A DNA stretch of 47,541 nt from Pseudomonas eutrophicaquae (GCF_023544715.1 NZ_JAMJEZ010000017.1:1-47541), one strand, 5' to 3'; counted from the stretch's first letter, positions 35,027 through 43,559 are shown. The notes: generated by a model from the sequence alone, not told the origin. Numbers and translations are program-made.

Positions 35027-35773
35027 TCAGCGGCCTCCTTTTTGCAGACGGAAGTACAGCGTCTTGGTCGCTTCGCGGGCGACGCTCAGGCCGTTTTCGC
35101 TGCGCGGCGCAAAGCGCCAGCGGGCGGCGGCGCGGCGCGCTTCGCGCTCGAAGACCCGGCGCGGCTGCGCTTCCAGCACGCGGATATTCTCCACCCGGCC
35201 CTCGCGGGTGATGGTAAAGGCCAGCCGCACATGGCCCTCGATACCACGCTGACGGGCCTGGCGCGGGTATTCGGGAATGATGTTGTTGAGCGGCACCACC
35301 TCGCTGTCCTCACGCCCTGCCGCAGCCGGCGGCCCCGGATCGCCCTGGGCTGGCGAGGCGGATGCTGCGGCGGCTGTGGCGGATGCTGCCGTCGCGGCGG
35401 CAGGCGTAGGGGCCGGCGCGCTGGCGGCGGCACTCAGCCCCCTCAGGCTCGGGGTCGGCGCCGGGGCCAGACTGATATCACTGGCCAGATCCGGCAGCTC
35501 GATGGCCAGACTCAGCAGGCTGGGCATCGCGGCGCTGAGCGTCAGCGGTTGCGGACTCGGTGGCTCGGGCGTCGGCGGCTGCGGGCGTTCGGGAGCGACG
35601 GCGCGGCTGCGGCTGTTGAGCGGACTGTCGCTGGGTATCGCCACGTACTCGGCAATGCGCAGTGGCTCCTCGGCCTGCCGGGCCTGACGCGGCGCCACCA
35701 TGCTCATCATCAGGACAAACAGCACCAGCGCCACGGCAAAGGCCGCCAGCAGTGATCCTGCCCAGCGCAGCAT
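35027..35773 (-). CDS. tonB: TonB-family energy transducer
   Basis: TonB spans the periplasm and passes proton-gradient energy from ExbB/ExbD to outer-membrane receptors. The 248-residue protein has an N-terminal transmembrane anchor (about 5-27), a proline/alanine-rich middle (about 58-160), and the C-terminal domain with PEYPRQARQRGIEGHVRLAFTITREGRVENIRVLEAQPRRVFEREARRAAARWRF. The N-terminal cytoplasmic tail is very short, as in TonB2 types. Start and exbD stop share one base (TGATG). Confidence 0.92.
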   Translation of the reverse strand: MLRWAGSLLAAFAVALVLFVLMMSMVAPRQARQAEEPLRIAEYVAIPSDSPLNSRSRAVAPERPQPPTPEPPSPQPLTLSAAMPSLLSLAIELPDLASDISLAPAPTPSLRGLSAAASAPAPTPAAATAASATAAAASASPAQGDPGPPAAAGREDSEVVPLNNIIPEYPRQARQRGIEGHVRLAFTITREGRVENIRVLEAQPRRVFEREARRAAARWRFAPRSENGLSVAREATKTLYFRLQKGGR

Positions 35774-36183
35774 CAGCGGCTCTCCGCGCTGGTGGCCAGC
35801 GCCACATCGCGCGCGCCGGCCAGACGCGCCTGATCCATCACCTGCACCACCAGCCCGGTACGCGCTTCGCGATCCGCTTGGACCACCACCGAGCCTTCCG
35901 GCTGATCCAGACGCAGGCGCTCGACATGGGCGCGCACGCTACGCACGTCCACCGGCTGCTTATCCAGCCATACCTGGCCGTCGGCGGTGACGGCAATCAG
36001 GATGTTGCCCTTGTCCTGGGCGGTGGCCGTGCCGGCCTGCGGGCGCGCCACCTCGATGCCCGACTCCTTGATGAACGAGCTGGTGACAATGAAGAAAATC
36101 AGCATGATGAAGACCACATCGAGCATCGGGGTCAGGTCGATCCCCGTGTCTTCGTCAGTCTGGTGGTGACGGCGCATGCGCAT
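35773..36183 (-). CDS. exbD: ExbD/TolR biopolymer transport protein
   Basis: A 136-residue inner-membrane protein with one transmembrane helix (about 20-40) that contains the proton-path aspartate D22 in LTPMLDVVFIMLIFF, followed by a periplasmic domain (RVEVARPQAG..., ITADGQVWLDKQPV). ATG 36183 is chosen because MRMRRHHQTDEDTGIDLTPM is the normal short N-terminus; the longer open frame overlaps exbB. It stands 13 bases after exbB. Confidence 0.92.
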   Translation of the reverse strand: MRMRRHHQTDEDTGIDLTPMLDVVFIMLIFFIVTSSFIKESGIEVARPQAGTATAQDKGNILIAVTADGQVWLDKQPVDVRSVRAHVERLRLDQPEGSVVVQADREARTGLVVQVMDQARLAGARDVALATSAESR

Positions 36184-36196
36184 GGCAAACCTCGAA

Positions 36197-36733
36197 TCAG
36201 TCGTTACGCAGCTGGTCGGCCAGCCGCTCCAGCGCCCGGCGCGCATTACGCTCCAGACGCGCCAGGCTGAACAGCCCGGAAATCGCCAGCACCATGCCGG
36301 CCATGGTCGGCAGGGTGGCCTGCCAGACACCGGCGGCCATGCCGCGCGGATCGCCGCCACCGCTCAGCGCCAGCACATCGAAGACCGCCACCATACCGCT
36401 GACCGTGCCCAGAAGGCCCAGCAGCGGATACAGCGCCACCAGCACCCGCGGCAGGCGCAGCGGCCCCATCAGCTGCTGGCGGGCCTGGGCCAGCCAGGCG
36501 CTGCGCACCGCGTGCTGCCAGCGCCCGGGCGTGCGCTCGAGCTCGAACCAGGCACGGCGCCGCTCCTGCGACCAGGCCGGAAACACCCGGGCCATGTAGT
36601 GCAGACGCTCGAACACCAGGGTCCAGAACGCCACACACAGCGCCGCCAGCGCCCACATCACCACCCCGCCAGCGCCCATGAAATCGAGCAGCGCGTGCCA
36701 GTGATCCTGCAGGGCGATCAGACTGTCAGTCAC
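36197..36733 (-). CDS. exbB: ExbB/TolQ-type proton channel subunit
   Basis: A 178-residue short ExbB with three transmembrane segments (about 22-42, 97-120 and 138-158) and the conserved LLGLLGTVSGMVAVFDVLA and ATLPTMAGMVLAISGLF. Together with ExbD it makes the proton channel that energises TonB. The start is GTG 36733, eight bases inside the end of the preceding gene. The short length and neighbour order match the ExbB2 of Vibrio TonB2 systems. Confidence 0.9.
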   Translation of the reverse strand: MTDSLIALQDHWHALLDFMGAGGVVMWALAALCVAFWTLVFERLHYMARVFPAWSQERRRAWFELERTPGRWQHAVRSAWLAQARQQLMGPLRLPRVLVALYPLLGLLGTVSGMVAVFDVLALSGGGDPRGMAAGVWQATLPTMAGMVLAISGLFSLARLERNARRALERLADQLRND

Positions 36734-38066
36734 GGCGGCTACCCGAGAGATGCAGGGCGATCAGTCCGGCGCTCTGCTGTTCCAGCAGCTGGATCAGCGC
36801 CTTGCTGCGACTGGCCAGCAGGGCATGCAGGAACAGCAGCGGGATCGCCACCACCAGCCCCAGCACGGTGGTGACCAGCGCCTGGGAGATGCCATCGGCC
36901 ATCAGGCTGGCATCCCCGCTACCCGACTGGGTGATGGCCTGGAAGGTGACGATCATCCCGGTCACCGTGCCGAGCAGGCCGAGCAGCGGCGCCACCGCCG
37001 CCAGCAGCTTGAGCAGGCCCTGGCCTTTTTCCAGCGGCGGGGTTTCGAGGAGAATCGCCTCATCCAGCCGCAGTTCGAGGGTGTCCAGATCCGCCAGCTG
37101 CGGACGCTCGCCCAGCACGCCGATGATCCGCCCCAGCGCATTATCATCCCGTGGATTCCCCAGATCGCGCATCTGCCCCTGCACGCCGCGCGCCACGCCG
37201 GCCAGCCAGAGCATCCGCCACAGCGCCAGCAGCAGCCCGACCACACCCAAGGCAAGAATCACCCCACCGACCAGCCCACCCTGCTGCACACGATCCCAGA
37301 GGGTCGGGGCGCGCTGCAGCTGATCGAGCAGCGTGCCGCGGGTCGGATCCAGGGTCAGGGGCGCCAGTGCCTCGCGGGTCTTGAGAAAATCCGCCACCTG
37401 ATCGGCGCCTGCTGGCTGGCGCGGCGGCGCCAGCAGCTGCGCGGCATCGGCGTCATAGCGCAGGAACTGCCCATCGGCGTAGGCGCTGAAGGTGCCCACC
37501 CGCAGCACCGGCTGCTCGCGGCGCAGGCCATCGGCGCCGACGACCGGCAGGGTCTGCTGCTCGATACGGCCACTGGCGGCCAGATCTTCCAGCAGCAGCA
37601 GCCAGTAGTTCTGCAGATCATCAGTCGAGGGCAGCGTGCGGCTTTGCGCCAAGGTGCGCAGCTGCGTCAGGCGCTCGGGGTACTGGGCATTGAGTACGCT
37701 GTCCTGCCACTGACCGGCCATATCGCCGGCACTCTGGCGAATCACCCCAAATAGCGCGCCCAGATCCCCGCTCTGGCGCGCCAGTAGCTGCTCCTGTTCG
37801 GTCAGCGTGCGCTCCTGACGCTCGAAGTCAGCCTTGAGACGCGCCGCTTCCGCCTCCTGCTCGGCCAGCGCGCGGCGCGCCTCCTCCAGCAGGCGGGCCT
37901 GCTCGGCGCGCTGGGCGATAAAGACCTGCTCGCGGACCTGCATGGCCTGCTGCTCGTTCAGACGCTCGCTGCGGATGCGCTCCAGGAGTTGATCGGGGTT
38001 CAGCAATTCGGCCTGGGCCAGGAGCGGCGCGGTGGCCAGCAACAGACTGCACAGCAGACGCTTCAT
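36726..38066 (-). CDS. MotA/TolQ/ExbB proton channel family protein, TtpC-like
   Basis: A 446-residue protein with a signal peptide (1-19), a long charged coiled-coil (about 24-100), a periplasmic domain (to ~255), and a C-terminal ExbB-like membrane domain with helices near 263-285, 352-376 and 395-418 (LLGLLGTVTGMIVTFQAI; ALVTTVLGLVVAIPLLF). This is the layout of TtpC, the fourth essential component of TonB2 systems in Vibrio. ATG 38066 overlaps the DUF3450 stop (ATGA). The long upstream extension of the frame is not used. Confidence 0.88.
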   Translation of the reverse strand: MKRLLCSLLLATAPLLAQAELLNPDQLLERIRSERLNEQQAMQVREQVFIAQRAEQARLLEEARRALAEQEAEAARLKADFERQERTLTEQEQLLARQSGDLGALFGVIRQSAGDMAGQWQDSVLNAQYPERLTQLRTLAQSRTLPSTDDLQNYWLLLLEDLAASGRIEQQTLPVVGADGLRREQPVLRVGTFSAYADGQFLRYDADAAQLLAPPRQPAGADQVADFLKTREALAPLTLDPTRGTLLDQLQRAPTLWDRVQQGGLVGGVILALGVVGLLLALWRMLWLAGVARGVQGQMRDLGNPRDDNALGRIIGVLGERPQLADLDTLELRLDEAILLETPPLEKGQGLLKLLAAVAPLLGLLGTVTGMIVTFQAITQSGSGDASLMADGISQALVTTVLGLVVAIPLLFLHALLASRSKALIQLLEQQSAGLIALHLSGSRRD

Positions 38067-38836
38067 GGGGTTACCTCGGGAGTCAGGGTCTTCACCGGCA
38101 GGGTCAGCCATTGCGGGGCCTGTTGCTGGCGAGCCACGGCAATCGCCTGGCGCAGCGGCCGGCGCTGATCGCCCTCCAGCACCTGCCAGCGACGGTTTTG
38201 CGCATCCCACCAGCCACTCTCATGACCATCGAGGGTCTGGTAATACAGCATGCTGCGCCCCAGACGCAGGAAGTCGACACTGCGCGGCGGAGCCTCCTGT
38301 GCCACCAGCTCACCACGCCAGGCTTCCAGGGTGCGGCCGTAATCGCTCTCAACCTGATAGGCCTCCAGGATGCGCCGGTACTTGTCGGCCAGACTGACAT
38401 CCGCGCGCGGCAGCAGCTCACGCAGCTGCGTCAGGCGCTCGGCACGCTCCTCAGGCAGGAACGGCAGATCAGCCTCGATGAACTCGCCCAGCACCTCGAC
38501 CATGCGCCGCATCTGCGGCGTGACCGCCTCCTGGGTGCGCGCCAGGCTGTCCAGCTGGTGCTGATAACCGGCCAGCTCCTCGCGCTGGGCGGCGACCAGC
38601 TCGCGCAGCTGTTTGTTATAGCCTTTCAACGCCTCGGCCTGCTGCAGCGCGCTGCGATACTCGGCCAGCATGCGCTGACTGGCGTCATCCAGCGCATCGA
38701 TGCGCGCCTGGGAGGCCTTGGCCTCAGCGGCCAGACGCTGGCTCTCGTCCAGGGCGGCATCCAGCGGTGCCGCCGTCAGCGGCAAACTGGTCAGGGCCAG
38801 CGTGGCCGCCAGCAGGCGGAAGGGATGGAAGATCAT
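38063..38836 (-). CDS. DUF3450 periplasmic coiled-coil protein
   Basis: A 257-residue exported protein with a signal peptide (about 1-23, LTSLPLTAA), a coiled-coil (about 28-105) and the DUF3450 core TPQMRRMVEVLGEFIEADLPFLPEERAERL...DKYRRILEAYQVESDYGRTLEAW...LGRSMLYYQTLDG. It is the first gene of the TonB2 cluster and is constantly paired with TtpC-like proteins in gammaproteobacteria; biochemical role unknown. ATG 38836 is used over an upstream in-frame start because it begins the signal peptide. Confidence 0.87.
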   Translation of the reverse strand: MIFHPFRLLAATLALTSLPLTAAPLDAALDESQRLAAEAKASQARIDALDDASQRMLAEYRSALQQAEALKGYNKQLRELVAAQREELAGYQHQLDSLARTQEAVTPQMRRMVEVLGEFIEADLPFLPEERAERLTQLRELLPRADVSLADKYRRILEAYQVESDYGRTLEAWRGELVAQEAPPRSVDFLRLGRSMLYYQTLDGHESGWWDAQNRRWQVLEGDQRRPLRQAIAVARQQQAPQWLTLPVKTLTPEVTP

Positions 38837-38873
38837 GGGGCCGTCGTCCTCGGGGATGGGGCTGCTACGCAAA

Positions 38874-38888
38874 GGAGAAGAATTATCA
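38874..38888 (-). promoter_or_regulatory. Fur-like box at the TonB2 cluster promoter
   Basis: On the minus strand TGATAAT-T-CTTCTCC matches the 7-1-7 Fur model TGATAAT-N-ATTATCA at 11 of 14 positions (7/7 and 4/7). It covers the -10 box. It is a candidate only. Confidence 0.45.
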
Positions 38889-38910
38889 TCTGCGCATGGC
38901 GCTTTTGCAA
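38882..38910 (-). promoter_or_regulatory. Promoter of the TonB2 cluster
   Basis: On the minus strand TTGCAA (38905-38910) and GATAAT (38882-38887) are 17 bases apart, close to the sigma-70 consensus. The start of DUF3450 follows about 46 bases after the -10. Confidence 0.7.
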
Positions 38911-38926
38911 CTCACCGGCCAATCTA

Positions 38927-38940
38927 TTGAGCTGGATCAA
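38927..38940 (+). promoter_or_regulatory. ANR/FNR-type site upstream of the OmpW/OprG gene
   Basis: TTGAG-CTGG-ATCAA matches the FNR/ANR consensus TTGAT-N4-ATCAA at nine of ten positions. A -10-like TACGAT is at 38963-38968. If transcription starts about seven bases after it, the box is centred near -41.5, the class II activator position. In P. aeruginosa oprG is known to be ANR-dependent. Confidence 0.65.
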
Positions 38941-39009
38941 GAACACGCGCACAGCCGCCCCTTACGATGTGCCCACATCACCACAGAACATATCGCCTGG
39001 AGCGTTCCC

Positions 39010-39663
39010 ATGATCCGCAAGACTCTCACCGCTTCCCTGCTGGCTCTGGCTGTCGCTGCTCCGTTTGCTCATGCCTACCAGCCGGGTGACATCATCGTCC
39101 GTGCCGGTGCCGCGACCGTTGATCCGCGCGAAGACAGCTCGGACATCAGCATCGGTGGCGCGCCCTCCGGCCTCAAAGCCTCGCTGGACAGCGACACTCA
39201 GCTGGGCGTGACCGGCACCTATATGCTCACCGAACACATCGGTATCGAACTGCTGGCCGTGACCCCGTACACGCACACCATCAGTGTGAAAGGCATCGGT
39301 GATCTGGCGGATACTAAGCACCTGCCGCCGACCCTCTCGGTGCAGTACTACCCGATCGGTGGCAGCTATGAAGTGCAGCCGTATGTCGGTGCCGGCCTCA
39401 ACTACACCACGTTCTTCTCTGAAGACCTGAGCAGCGGCGCCAAGGGCATGGGCTTCAGCGATCTGGAGCTGGATGACTCGTTCGGTCTGGCGGTAGAAGC
39501 CGGTGTCGACTTCCTGCTCACTGACAACCTGCTGTTCAACATGTCGGTGTGGTATGCCGATATCGACACCACGGCCACCGCCAAGCTCGCCGGCCAGAAG
39601 GTCAAGGTTGATGTGGATATCGACCCGTGGGTGTACATGGTTGGCCTTGGCTACAAGTTCTAA
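39010..39663 (+). CDS. oprG: OmpW-family outer-membrane protein (OprG-like)
   Basis: An eight-stranded outer-membrane barrel that forms a channel for small hydrophobic or other molecules. The 217-residue protein has a signal peptide (1-22, cleavage after AHA), GDIIVRAGAATVDPRED, GVTGTYMLTEHIGIELLAVTPYTH, QYYPIGGSYEVQPYVGAGLNYTTFF, and the terminal aromatic in YMVGLGYKF needed for barrel assembly. Start ATG 39010. The upstream ANR-type site and the neighbouring epimerase genes agree with oprG synteny. Confidence 0.9.
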   Translation: MIRKTLTASLLALAVAAPFAHAYQPGDIIVRAGAATVDPREDSSDISIGGAPSGLKASLDSDTQLGVTGTYMLTEHIGIELLAVTPYTHTISVKGIGDLADTKHLPPTLSVQYYPIGGSYEVQPYVGAGLNYTTFFSEDLSSGAKGMGFSDLELDDSFGLAVEAGVDFLLTDNLLFNMSVWYADIDTTATAKLAGQKVKVDVDIDPWVYMVGLGYKF

Positions 39664-39680
39664 ACGTAAGCCACACACAA

Positions 39681-39708
39681 AAGGGGCGCCTCAAGGCGCC
39701 CCTTTTTT
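39681..39708. terminator. Bidirectional terminator between oprG and the epimerase
   Basis: AAGGGGCGCC (39681-39690) pairs with GGCGCCCCTT (39695-39704) around TCAA, followed by TTTTTT. It lies 17 bases after the oprG stop and faces the end of the convergent epimerase gene, with an A-run on the other side. Confidence 0.9.
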
Positions 39709-39752
39709 CATGGTTACACGGCAAGACTGCGTTGAGGCCGGCCCTGCCCCGC

Positions 39753-40682
39753 TCAGCGCCGCAGCAACTGGCGCAACCCTTCACGCATCGGCGTGGGCTC
39801 GGGGAAAGGGTAATGATGCTGCAGCCGGTGGTTGTCGGCGCGCGAATGGCGGATATCACCGGCGCGCGCCGGGGCATGACTGACCGGCGGCAGCGTGCCG
39901 AGCAGCTCGCCCAGCAGCGCCAGCAGCTGGTTGAGGCTGGTGGCCTGCCCCAGACCAACATTGACCGCTCCCTCCGGCACCTCATCCGCCTCCAGCGCCT
40001 GCACCAGCAGCGCGACCAGATCGGCCACATAGACGAAGTCACGGGTCTGCTCGCCATCACCAAATACGGTGATCGGCTGCCCGGCCTGCGCACGCTGGCA
40101 GAAGATGCTGATCACCCCGGAATACGGCGAAGAAGGGTCCTGGCGTGGCCCGAAGATGTTGAAGAAGCGGAAGATCGCCGGCGACAGGCCATGCTGGCGG
40201 CGATAGAACGCCAGATAGTGCTCGCTGGCCAGCTTGTCGGCGGCATAGGGAGTCAGCGGCGCCGGTGGCGTATCCTCGGCAATCGCCTGCCCCTCACCGT
40301 TCTGCCCGTAGACCGCGGCACTGGAGGCGAACACTACGCGGCGCACCCCCTGCTCACGCATCGCCTCGCAGACTGCGAGGGTACCGAGGAAGTTGCTGCG
40401 ATGGGTTGCCACCGGATCCTCGACCGAGGCCTGTACCGAGGCCACCGCCGCCAGATGGGCCACCGCCGTACAGCCCTGCATTGCTGCGCTGACCGCGGCG
40501 GCATCCGCTACATCAGCCACGACCAGGGTCAGGCGCGGATCATTCACGGGCAGGTTGCTGCGCTGCCCGGACGACAGATTATCCAGCACCCGCACCCGGT
40601 GACCGCGCGTCAGCAGCGCCTCGACCAGGTGCGAGCCAATAAAGCCGGCGCCGCCGGTCACCAGGATGCAGGACTCAGCCAT
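39753..40682 (-). CDS. NAD-dependent epimerase/dehydratase (UDP-glucose 4-epimerase-like)
   Basis: An extended short-chain dehydrogenase of 309 residues acting on nucleotide sugars. It has the NAD motif GGAGFIG (10-16), VLDNLSSGQR, AHLAAVASVQASVEDP, the SSAAVYG serine region, the catalytic YAADK, and the nucleotide-sugar segment FNIFGPRQDPSSPYSGVISIF with DGEQTRDFVYVAD. WbpP- or GalE-type epimerase activity is likely, but the sugar cannot be named. Start 40682 overlaps the preceding gene by eight bases. Confidence 0.87.
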   Translation of the reverse strand: MAESCILVTGGAGFIGSHLVEALLTRGHRVRVLDNLSSGQRSNLPVNDPRLTLVVADVADAAAVSAAMQGCTAVAHLAAVASVQASVEDPVATHRSNFLGTLAVCEAMREQGVRRVVFASSAAVYGQNGEGQAIAEDTPPAPLTPYAADKLASEHYLAFYRRQHGLSPAIFRFFNIFGPRQDPSSPYSGVISIFCQRAQAGQPITVFGDGEQTRDFVYVADLVALLVQALEADEVPEGAVNVGLGQATSLNQLLALLGELLGTLPPVSHAPARAGDIRHSRADNHRLQHHYPFPEPTPMREGLRQLLRR

Positions 40683-41559
40683 GACGGTAGTAGCGCTCCA
40701 GCAGGGCCGGCAGACCGGCACGCCAGGCGCGCGGCTTGATGCCGAAGGTGTTGAGGATCTTCTTGCAGGACAAGACGGCGTGCTGCGGCTCTTCCGGGGC
40801 ATCCGGGCGATCGCTATGGGCCTGGGCCAGCACCTCCTCGACCAGGCCACCCTGGTAGCGGCGCGCCTCAGCCAGCACGGCCTGCCCCAGCGCCAGACTG
40901 GTGGCTGCCTCGATCCCCCCATAGTGGTAGGTTCCCCACAGGGGAGCCCCGCAGTCGAGCTGCTTGAGGATCGAGAGAATCACCCGCGCCGCATCGTCCA
41001 CCAGCGTCGGATTACCGCGCCGGTCATCGGCCAGATACAGCGGCTCACCGCTGGCAGCCCGTCGCAGCACCCGCGCCAGGCGCCCTTCGCCGCTCTCATC
41101 GAGCAGCCAGCCAAAGCGCAGCAGCACATGCCGCGGACAGGTCGAACGCACGATCTGCTCGAAACGCCACAGCGCCTGACCGCGCAGGCTTAGCGGGTGC
41201 ACCTCGTCCTTTTCGTTGTAGGCCGTGGTGCGACTGCCATCGAACACCTTGCAGCTCGAAGGCTGCAGCAGGATCACATCATGGTGCAGGCACAGCTCCG
41301 CCAGGCGCTGGATGGCACGCTCCTGGGCAAACAGCCGCTCGGCTTCAACCTGCTCGGTCTGCAGCCAGTCGCTGTAGTAGGCCAGGTTGATCAGCGCATC
41401 CGGACGCTGCTCATCGAGCAGCGCCGTCAGGCTGGCCGGATCCCAGCCGCCTTCTGGCGGACGCGGGGCCAGCAGTTCGATGTCTTCCTCGGCGCCCTGG
41501 CGCAGCAACGCCTGACCGAGGGCATTGCCGCCGCCCAGCAGCATCAGACGCATACGCAT
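40675..41559 (-). CDS. SDR-family sugar nucleotide-binding protein (RmlD-like)
   Basis: A 294-residue protein of the RmlD-substrate-binding SDR family: an N-terminal nucleotide site MLLGGGNALGQALL, then INLAYYSDWLQTEQVEAE, SSCKVFDGSRTTAYNEKDEVHPLSLRGQALWRFEQ and GTYHYGGIEAAT. The usual catalytic YxxxK is not obvious; the position is occupied by LRGQALWRFE, so its activity is uncertain. GGAG lies eight bases before ATG 41559. The pair with the next epimerase occurs beside oprG in other pseudomonads, from memory. Confidence 0.78.
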   Translation of the reverse strand: MRMRLMLLGGGNALGQALLRQGAEEDIELLAPRPPEGGWDPASLTALLDEQRPDALINLAYYSDWLQTEQVEAERLFAQERAIQRLAELCLHHDVILLQPSSCKVFDGSRTTAYNEKDEVHPLSLRGQALWRFEQIVRSTCPRHVLLRFGWLLDESGEGRLARVLRRAASGEPLYLADDRRGNPTLVDDAARVILSILKQLDCGAPLWGTYHYGGIEAATSLALGQAVLAEARRYQGGLVEEVLAQAHSDRPDAPEEPQHAVLSCKKILNTFGIKPRAWRAGLPALLERYYRHG

Positions 41560-41579
41560 GGGAATGACTCCGCAGGGAT

Positions 41580-42089
41580 CTAAAACGGGATGTCGTCGTC
41601 GAAGCTGTCGTAGTCCGGGGCCGGCTGGGCACTCGGCTGCGGCGCCGCCGGGCGACTGGGCGCCGAGGGACGCGGCGCGCTGGCCTGCGGGGCGGACTGC
41701 GGCGCACTGCGCGGAGCACGCGGCGCGTCATCACCGGCACCCGGACGCCCGCCGAGCAGCTGCATCTGGCCACCCATGTCGACGACGATTTCCGTGGTGT
41801 AACGGTCCTGACCGCTCTGATCCTGCCACTTGCGGGTGCGCAGGCTGCCTTCGACATACACCTGCGAGCCCTTGCGCAGGTACTCGCCGGCAATCTCTGC
41901 CAGCTTGCCGAAGAACACCACGCGGTGCCATTCGGTACGCTCCTGCGGCTGGCCGGTCTGCTTGTCCTTCCAGGATTCGGAGGTGGCCAGGGTGATATTG
42001 GTGACAGCGTTGCCGCTGGGCAGGTAGCGGGTTTCCGGATCGCCGCCGACGTTGCCGATCAGAATGACTTTGTTAACCCCACGGGCCAT
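41580..42089 (-). CDS. ssb: Single-stranded DNA-binding protein
   Basis: SSB coats single-stranded DNA as a tetramer and recruits repair and replication proteins. The 169-residue protein has the OB fold ([42 protein letters not shown]...[35 protein letters not shown]), a proline/alanine/serine-rich linker (about 115-155) and the acidic tip DDDIPF that binds partners. It lies 18 bases after the MFS gene and convergent-neighbour to uvrA through it, the usual ssb/uvrA linkage. Confidence 0.97.
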   Translation of the reverse strand: MARGVNKVILIGNVGGDPETRYLPSGNAVTNITLATSESWKDKQTGQPQERTEWHRVVFFGKLAEIAGEYLRKGSQVYVEGSLRTRKWQDQSGQDRYTTEIVVDMGGQMQLLGGRPGAGDDAPRAPRSAPQSAPQASAPRPSAPSRPAAPQPSAQPAPDYDSFDDDIPF

Positions 42090-42107
42090 GACGTTCTCTC
42101 CTGGGCA

Positions 42108-43493
42108 TCAGCACGTCGCGGCCATGTTGACCAGGCGCTCGAGGGACGTGCGGTCCACTTGTTGTTTATCCACCTTGACATACACGGCGGCTTCCTCAGC
42201 CACCAGCACCGCATCGCTCACGCCGGGCACCGCCTTGATGCGGGCGATCAGATCAGGCTGCGCAAGGGCTGCAGGGGACAGCACCAGGCGCAGACTGGTC
42301 ACATACGGCGGCTCGCGCATAGTAGCAGCAATGATCAGCCACAGGGCAGCGAGCAGCGCGCAGCCCAGAAACACCGCCGACACACCACCCTGCGCAAACA
42401 GCGCGCCACCGAGCAGCCCGCCGAGCGCCGCACCGAGAAACTGGCTGGTCGAATACACCCCCATCGCCGTGCCCTTGCCGCCTGCCGGCGCAATCTTGCT
42501 GACCAGCGAAGGCAGCGAGGCCTCCAGCAGGTTGAAGGCGACGAAGAACAGCACGGTACCGCCCAGCAGCGCACCGAGCCCGTTGCCGAATTGCCAGAAG
42601 AACAGCTCACACACCAACAGCAGCAGCACGGCACCCGTCAGCACACGGCGCATCTGGCGCTTCTTTTCACCGTAGATGATGAAGGGGATCATGCCGAAGA
42701 AGCCTAGCAGCATGGCGGTCAGGTACACCCACCAGTGCTCCTCGCGGGGCAGCCCGCCCTGCTCGACCAGCGCAAGCGGCAGTGCCACGAAGCTGGCCAT
42801 CAGAATCGCGTGCAAGGCGGCGATGCCAAAGTCCAGGCGCAGCAGCTCAGCATGGCGCAGCGTGGCGCCCAGCGCCTGACGTGCCACCCCGGCCTCACGA
42901 GTCTGCAGGCTGCGCGAGGGGCGCGGCACCAGCAGTGCAATGATTAAGAGTCCCAGCAGGGCCATCACCGCCGTGGCCCAGAACAGGCCAGCCAGGCCAA
43001 AGGCGCGGGTCAGCAGCGGGCCGACGATCATCGCCAGGGCAAAGGACAAGCCAATGCTCATGCCGATGCTGGCCATCGCCTTGGTGCGGTGCTGTTCGCG
43101 GGTCAGGTCGGAGAGCAGCGCCATCACTGCGGCAGAAATTGCCCCGGCGCCCTGCAGGATGCGCCCAGCAATCACGCCCCAGATCGAGTCGGACAGCGCA
43201 GCCACCCCAGCACCCAGGGCAAAGATCAGCAGCCCGGCATAGATCACCGGCATGCGGCCGATGCGATCGGAGAGCATGCCGAAGGGAATCTGCAGCAGCG
43301 CCTGGGTCAGGCCATAAGCGCCAATCGCCAGACCGATCAGCACCGGAGTGGCGTCGGTCAGCTCCAGGCCATAGGTCGCCATGACCGGCAGCACCATGAA
43401 CATGCCAAGCATACGGAAGGCGAACACCGCGGCCAGGCCAGCGGTCGCACGCTGCTCGGTCGGGCTCATGCGTTCGGAATGCGGATCGTGCAT
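42108..43493 (-). CDS. MFS transporter with C-terminal YajR-like domain
   Basis: A 461-residue major facilitator protein with twelve predicted membrane segments (about residues 14-390), the loop-2/3 motif [11 protein letters not shown] and a C-terminal soluble domain of about 65 residues ([13 protein letters not shown]...[26 protein letters not shown]...LVNMAA). That extension resembles the YAM domain of E. coli YajR, a drug:H+ antiporter-like protein of unknown substrate. GAGG lies seven bases before ATG 43493. Confidence 0.87.
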   Translation of the reverse strand: MHDPHSERMSPTEQRATAGLAAVFAFRMLGMFMVLPVMATYGLELTDATPVLIGLAIGAYGLTQALLQIPFGMLSDRIGRMPVIYAGLLIFALGAGVAALSDSIWGVIAGRILQGAGAISAAVMALLSDLTREQHRTKAMASIGMSIGLSFALAMIVGPLLTRAFGLAGLFWATAVMALLGLLIIALLVPRPSRSLQTREAGVARQALGATLRHAELLRLDFGIAALHAILMASFVALPLALVEQGGLPREEHWWVYLTAMLLGFFGMIPFIIYGEKKRQMRRVLTGAVLLLLVCELFFWQFGNGLGALLGGTVLFFVAFNLLEASLPSLVSKIAPAGGKGTAMGVYSTSQFLGAALGGLLGGALFAQGGVSAVFLGCALLAALWLIIAATMREPPYVTSLRLVLSPAALAQPDLIARIKAVPGVSDAVLVAEEAAVYVKVDKQQVDRTSLERLVNMAATC

Positions 43494-43520
43494 GCGGACA
43501 CCTCGCAAAAAGGGCCTGCG

Positions 43521-43526
43521 ATTCTA
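43521..43526 (-). promoter_or_regulatory. Candidate -10 box for the MFS-ssb unit
   Basis: On the minus strand TAGAAT (plus-strand 43521-43526) lies about 28 bases before the MFS start. No good -35 is visible. Confidence 0.35.
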
Positions 43527-43559
43527 GCAGCACCGCCCGCCTCGGCACAGGCGCGCGCT

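Noticed and set aside
43516-43530. LexA box upstream of uvrA (CTG...CAG)
   Set aside because: The half-sites are nine bases apart instead of ten, and the inner bases do not match the TATATATATA-like consensus; it also sits at the MFS -10.
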